Origin: an uncultured Prevotellaceae bacterium
Lineage (GTDB): Bacteria > Bacteroidota > Bacteroidia > Bacteroidales > Bacteroidaceae
Length of the DNA: 8,548 bases
Assembly (NCBI GenBank): GCA_946187025.1
Contig: CAMHPM010000054.1
Span: 1 to 8,548, forward strand
Direction: 5' to 3'
Shown here: positions 6,715 through 8,548 of the stretch, one piece after another
How positions within the stretch are numbered: the first letter of the stretch is position 1
Layout: each line of letters opens with the position of its first letter
Position numbers and translations under genes: made by a program
The notes under the pieces: model-generated
Told to the model about the DNA's origin: nothing
What the model saw: only the letters and a program-made list of their open reading frames with translations
Databases searched by the model: none

Positions 6715-7484
6715 TGATAGCTATGAAACATGAAACAATTATAATTGCCGGACCATGTGTGATTGAAAGCATGGAAGTGCTCGATGAGGTTGCACGCCAC
6801 TTGGTGCAGATAAATGCCAGTCATGGTACCGACATCATATTTAAGGCATCGTTTGACAAGGCAAACCGCACATCTATACACTCTTATCGCGGGCCAGGCA
6901 TGGAGCGAGGCTTGCAAATGCTTGCCGACATAAAGTCGAAGTACGGCTTGCGCATCCTCACCGACATACACGAGGCTTATCAGGCAGCTCCAGTGGCCGA
7001 AGTAGCCGATGTGTTGCAGATACCGGCATTCCTCTGCCGACAGACCGACCTGCTTGTTGCGGCAGCACGAACGGGCAAGACGGTGAACATAAAGAAAGCA
7101 CAGTTCCTGAGCGGAGACGATATGAAATATCCGGCAGACAAGGTGCGCGAGAGTGGTAACCAGAAAGTGTGGCTCACCGAGCGCGGCAACATATATGGAT
7201 ACAATAATCTGGTCGTAGATTTCCGAAACATATCCGACATGAAACGATACACTGATACAGTCATCATGGATTGTACACACTCTGTTCAGCGCCCGGGTGC
7301 TGCCGGCGGAAAGACCGGAGGTAATCGGGAGTTTGTGCCAGCTATGGCTCTCGCAGCCAAGGCATTTGGCGCAAACGGATATTTCTTCGAGGTGCATCCC
7401 AATCCGGAAGTTGCATTGAGCGATGGACCCAACATGTTGTACTTAAAAGACCTGGAGTCGGTTGTGACTTCACTTATTGATTGA
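6714..7484 (+). CDS. kdsA: 3-deoxy-8-phosphooctulonate (KDO-8-phosphate) synthase, metal-dependent type
   Basis: This gene encodes 256 residues. The enzyme condenses phosphoenolpyruvate with arabinose-5-phosphate to give KDO-8-phosphate, the committed step to the KDO sugar of lipopolysaccharide, in the cytoplasm. Motifs in order are IIIAGPCVIES (9-19), FKASFDKANRTSIHSYRGPG (43-62), ILTDIHEAYQAAPVAEVADV (81-100), FLCRQTDLL (106-114), GYNNLVVDFR (162-171) and FFEVHPNPEVALSDGP (224-239). Cys15, His189, Glu226 and Asp237 line up with the metal ligands known from Aquifex aeolicus KdsA, so this is the metal-dependent class and not the E. coli type, which has Asn at the first site. The start could be ATG 6714, overlapping the PPTase stop, or the ATG at 6723 three codons later; the first fits the overlap pattern of its neighbours. 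The next gene supplies its sugar substrate. Confidence 0.97.
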   Translation: MIAMKHETIIIAGPCVIESMEVLDEVARHLVQINASHGTDIIFKASFDKANRTSIHSYRGPGMERGLQMLADIKSKYGLRILTDIHEAYQAAPVAEVADVLQIPAFLCRQTDLLVAAARTGKTVNIKKAQFLSGDDMKYPADKVRESGNQKVWLTERGNIYGYNNLVVDFRNISDMKRYTDTVIMDCTHSVQRPGAAGGKTGGNREFVPAMALAAKAFGANGYFFEVHPNPEVALSDGPNMLYLKDLESVVTSLID

Positions 7485-7488
7485 TTAT

Positions 7489-8436
7489 ATGAATATACGA
7501 AACATAGCAGCGCAGTGTCTGCGCGACGAGTCACAGGCTTTGCTCGATCTCATTCCTACTATCGACAGCGAGTTTGAAGGAGCTATAAACCTCTTGTATA
7601 ATTGCACCGGCCATGTAGTGATGTCGGGGGTAGGTAAGTCGGGACATGTTGCTGCAAAGATAGCAGCCACACTGGCCAGTACCGGTACTCCGGCGTTTTA
7701 TGTCAATCCGCTCGATGCCTTGCATGGCGACTTAGGTATGTTTACCGACAACGATGTGGCTGTACTTATTTCCAATTCGGGCAACTCTGATGAAATACTC
7801 CGTATGGCTGCATTTCTCGACGAGTGCCATTTGCCGATTATAAGTATGACTGGTAATCCCGATTCGCTCCTTGCACGCCATTCCACTCATAACATAAATG
7901 TTAGTGTAGAGCGTGAGGCTTGTCCGCTCAACCTTGCGCCGACCTCATCTACCACGGCTGCAATTGCTATGGGCGATGCAATTGCGTGTGTGTTGATTGA
8001 GATGCGCCACTTCAAGGCTCGTGACTTTGCCAAGTTCCATCCTGGCGGTTCGCTTGGTAAGAAGTTGGTGACCAGGGTGAAGGATGTGATGTACACAGAG
8101 AATCTGCCTATCATTCCACCTGATATGAAGTTGATTGATGCACTCATTTCGATAAGTAACGGTAAGCTTGGTGTCGGAATCGTGATGGAGGGCGACCGTC
8201 TGCTAGGCCTCATCACTGATGGCGACATTCGCCGTGCGGTCGAGGGGTCGAAGTCTAACTTCATGAATATTGCTGTTTCGGAGGCTATGACCAAAACTCC
8301 GAAGACCATCAACCCTGAGGCGCGGCTCACGCAGATTCAAGCCATGTTCCAGAAGAACAAGATACACTCGTTGCTTGTGATGGACAAGGCAAACCACCTG
8401 GTGGGTATTGTTGACTACTTTGCTGTTATGAACTGA
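7489..8436 (+). CDS. kdsD: Arabinose-5-phosphate isomerase (KdsD/KpsF family)
   Basis: This gene encodes 315 residues from the ATG at 7489. It interconverts ribulose-5-phosphate and arabinose-5-phosphate, the sugar used by the KdsA encoded just upstream. The SIS sugar-isomerase domain covers about residues 30-185. It shows VMSGVGKSGHVAAKIAATL (44-62), PLDALHGDLGM (74-84), ISNSGNSDEI (94-103), EACPLNLAPTSSTTA (143-157) and KFHPGGSLGKKL (182-193). Lys50, Glu102, Glu143 and His184 correspond to the four residues known to matter in E. coli KdsD. Two CBS domains follow at about 200-253 (with GLITDGDIRR) and 262-313 (with LVGIVDYF). An in-frame TTG at 7477 would add four residues and overlap kdsA; the ATG four bases after the kdsA stop is preferred because the protein then begins like its relatives. 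It is the last gene of the run and is followed by an AT-rich repeat. Confidence 0.96.
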   Translation: MNIRNIAAQCLRDESQALLDLIPTIDSEFEGAINLLYNCTGHVVMSGVGKSGHVAAKIAATLASTGTPAFYVNPLDALHGDLGMFTDNDVAVLISNSGNSDEILRMAAFLDECHLPIISMTGNPDSLLARHSTHNINVSVEREACPLNLAPTSSTTAAIAMGDAIACVLIEMRHFKARDFAKFHPGGSLGKKLVTRVKDVMYTENLPIIPPDMKLIDALISISNGKLGVGIVMEGDRLLGLITDGDIRRAVEGSKSNFMNIAVSEAMTKTPKTINPEARLTQIQAMFQKNKIHSLLVMDKANHLVGIVDYFAVMN

Positions 8437-8446
8437 TAGCCATAAT

Positions 8447-8531
8447 AAATATATAATATATAATTGAGAATATATAATAGGCTGTAAATATATAATATAT
8501 AATTGAGAATATATAATATATAATAGGCTGT
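8447..8531. repeat. AT-rich tandem repeat built of 7-base blocks
   Basis: Two imperfect copies stand head to tail: 8447-8485 (39 bases) and 8486-8531 (46 bases). Each begins with AAAT, then two ATATAAT heptamers, one TGAGAAT heptamer, one further ATATAAT (copy 1) or two (copy 2), and ends with AGGCTGT. All blocks after the AAAT are seven bases long, and the copies differ only by one extra ATATAAT. This pattern is typical of slipped-strand change. The array lies 10 bases after the kdsD stop. It contains no GC-rich hairpin, so it is not an evident intrinsic terminator. No gene or promoter could be supported in 8437-8548. Confidence 0.9.
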
Positions 8532-8548
8532 GCAGATGTGTGGAAACA

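Noticed and set aside
6546..7397. 283-codon open frame on the minus strand across the PPTase and kdsA
   Set aside because: Both plus-strand genes carry full catalytic motifs; the opposite frame is rich in Cys and His and shows no domain.
7477..7488. TTG start for kdsD, four codons upstream
   Set aside because: An ATG at 7489 lies four bases after the kdsA stop and gives the usual N-terminus; TTG is the weaker start.
8447..8531. Possible CRISPR array or intrinsic terminator
   Set aside because: The two copies follow each other without unique spacers, and there is no GC-rich stem followed by a U-tract.

Overview
The window looks like an ordinary chromosomal stretch of a Bacteroidales bacterium, most likely Prevotella or a close relative. 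The evidence is as follows. Start codons lack clear Shine-Dalgarno sequences. Two TAnnTTTG (-7) promoter elements of the Bacteroidetes type occur. The gene families are ones common in Bacteroidetes: a LolC/E-like permease, a head-GIN (DUF2807) lipoprotein, a DUF4886 SGNH-like protein, a metal-dependent KdsA and a KpsF/KdsD-type isomerase. The genus is inferred from protein style, not proven. No mobile element, tRNA, rRNA, CRISPR array or phage gene was seen.

Left part (1-1920, + strand): the C-terminal half of a PLP-dependent class I aminotransferase (aspartate aminotransferase type) is followed by a complete LolC/LolE-like FtsX-family permease. The permease gene ends at a tight convergent junction. 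A hairpin plus U-tract there spans its stop codon and runs into the 3' end of the next gene.

Middle part (1912-3806, - strand): a probable two-gene unit encodes a lipoprotein with a DUF2807 (head-GIN) domain and then a secreted DUF4886 protein with SGNH-hydrolase-like motifs. Their functions are unknown, and they are the most accessory-looking genes here. They are transcribed away from slyD, across a 121-bp region with two back-to-back, overlapping promoter signals.

Right part (3928-8436, + strand): six tightly packed genes form one probable operon: slyD (prolyl isomerase with a Cys/Gly metal-binding tail), aroC (chorismate synthase), ssb, an Sfp-type 4'-phosphopantetheinyl transferase, kdsA and kdsD. 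The aroC/ssb, ssb/PPTase and PPTase/kdsA pairs each share one base between stop and start (TAATG or TGATG), and kdsD starts 4 bases after kdsA. KdsD makes arabinose-5-phosphate and KdsA condenses it with phosphoenolpyruvate to KDO-8-phosphate, so the last two genes are consecutive steps towards lipopolysaccharide KDO. AroC completes the shikimate pathway; the other members have unrelated housekeeping roles.

The window ends in a short AT-rich intergenic array built from 7-base blocks (8447-8531) that looks prone to slippage. A second small tandem repeat lies inside the ssb linker. I found no convincing new multi-gene system. The points most worth a second look are the heptamer array, the overlapping divergent promoters, the DUF2807/DUF4886 pair and the repeat-bearing SSB linker.
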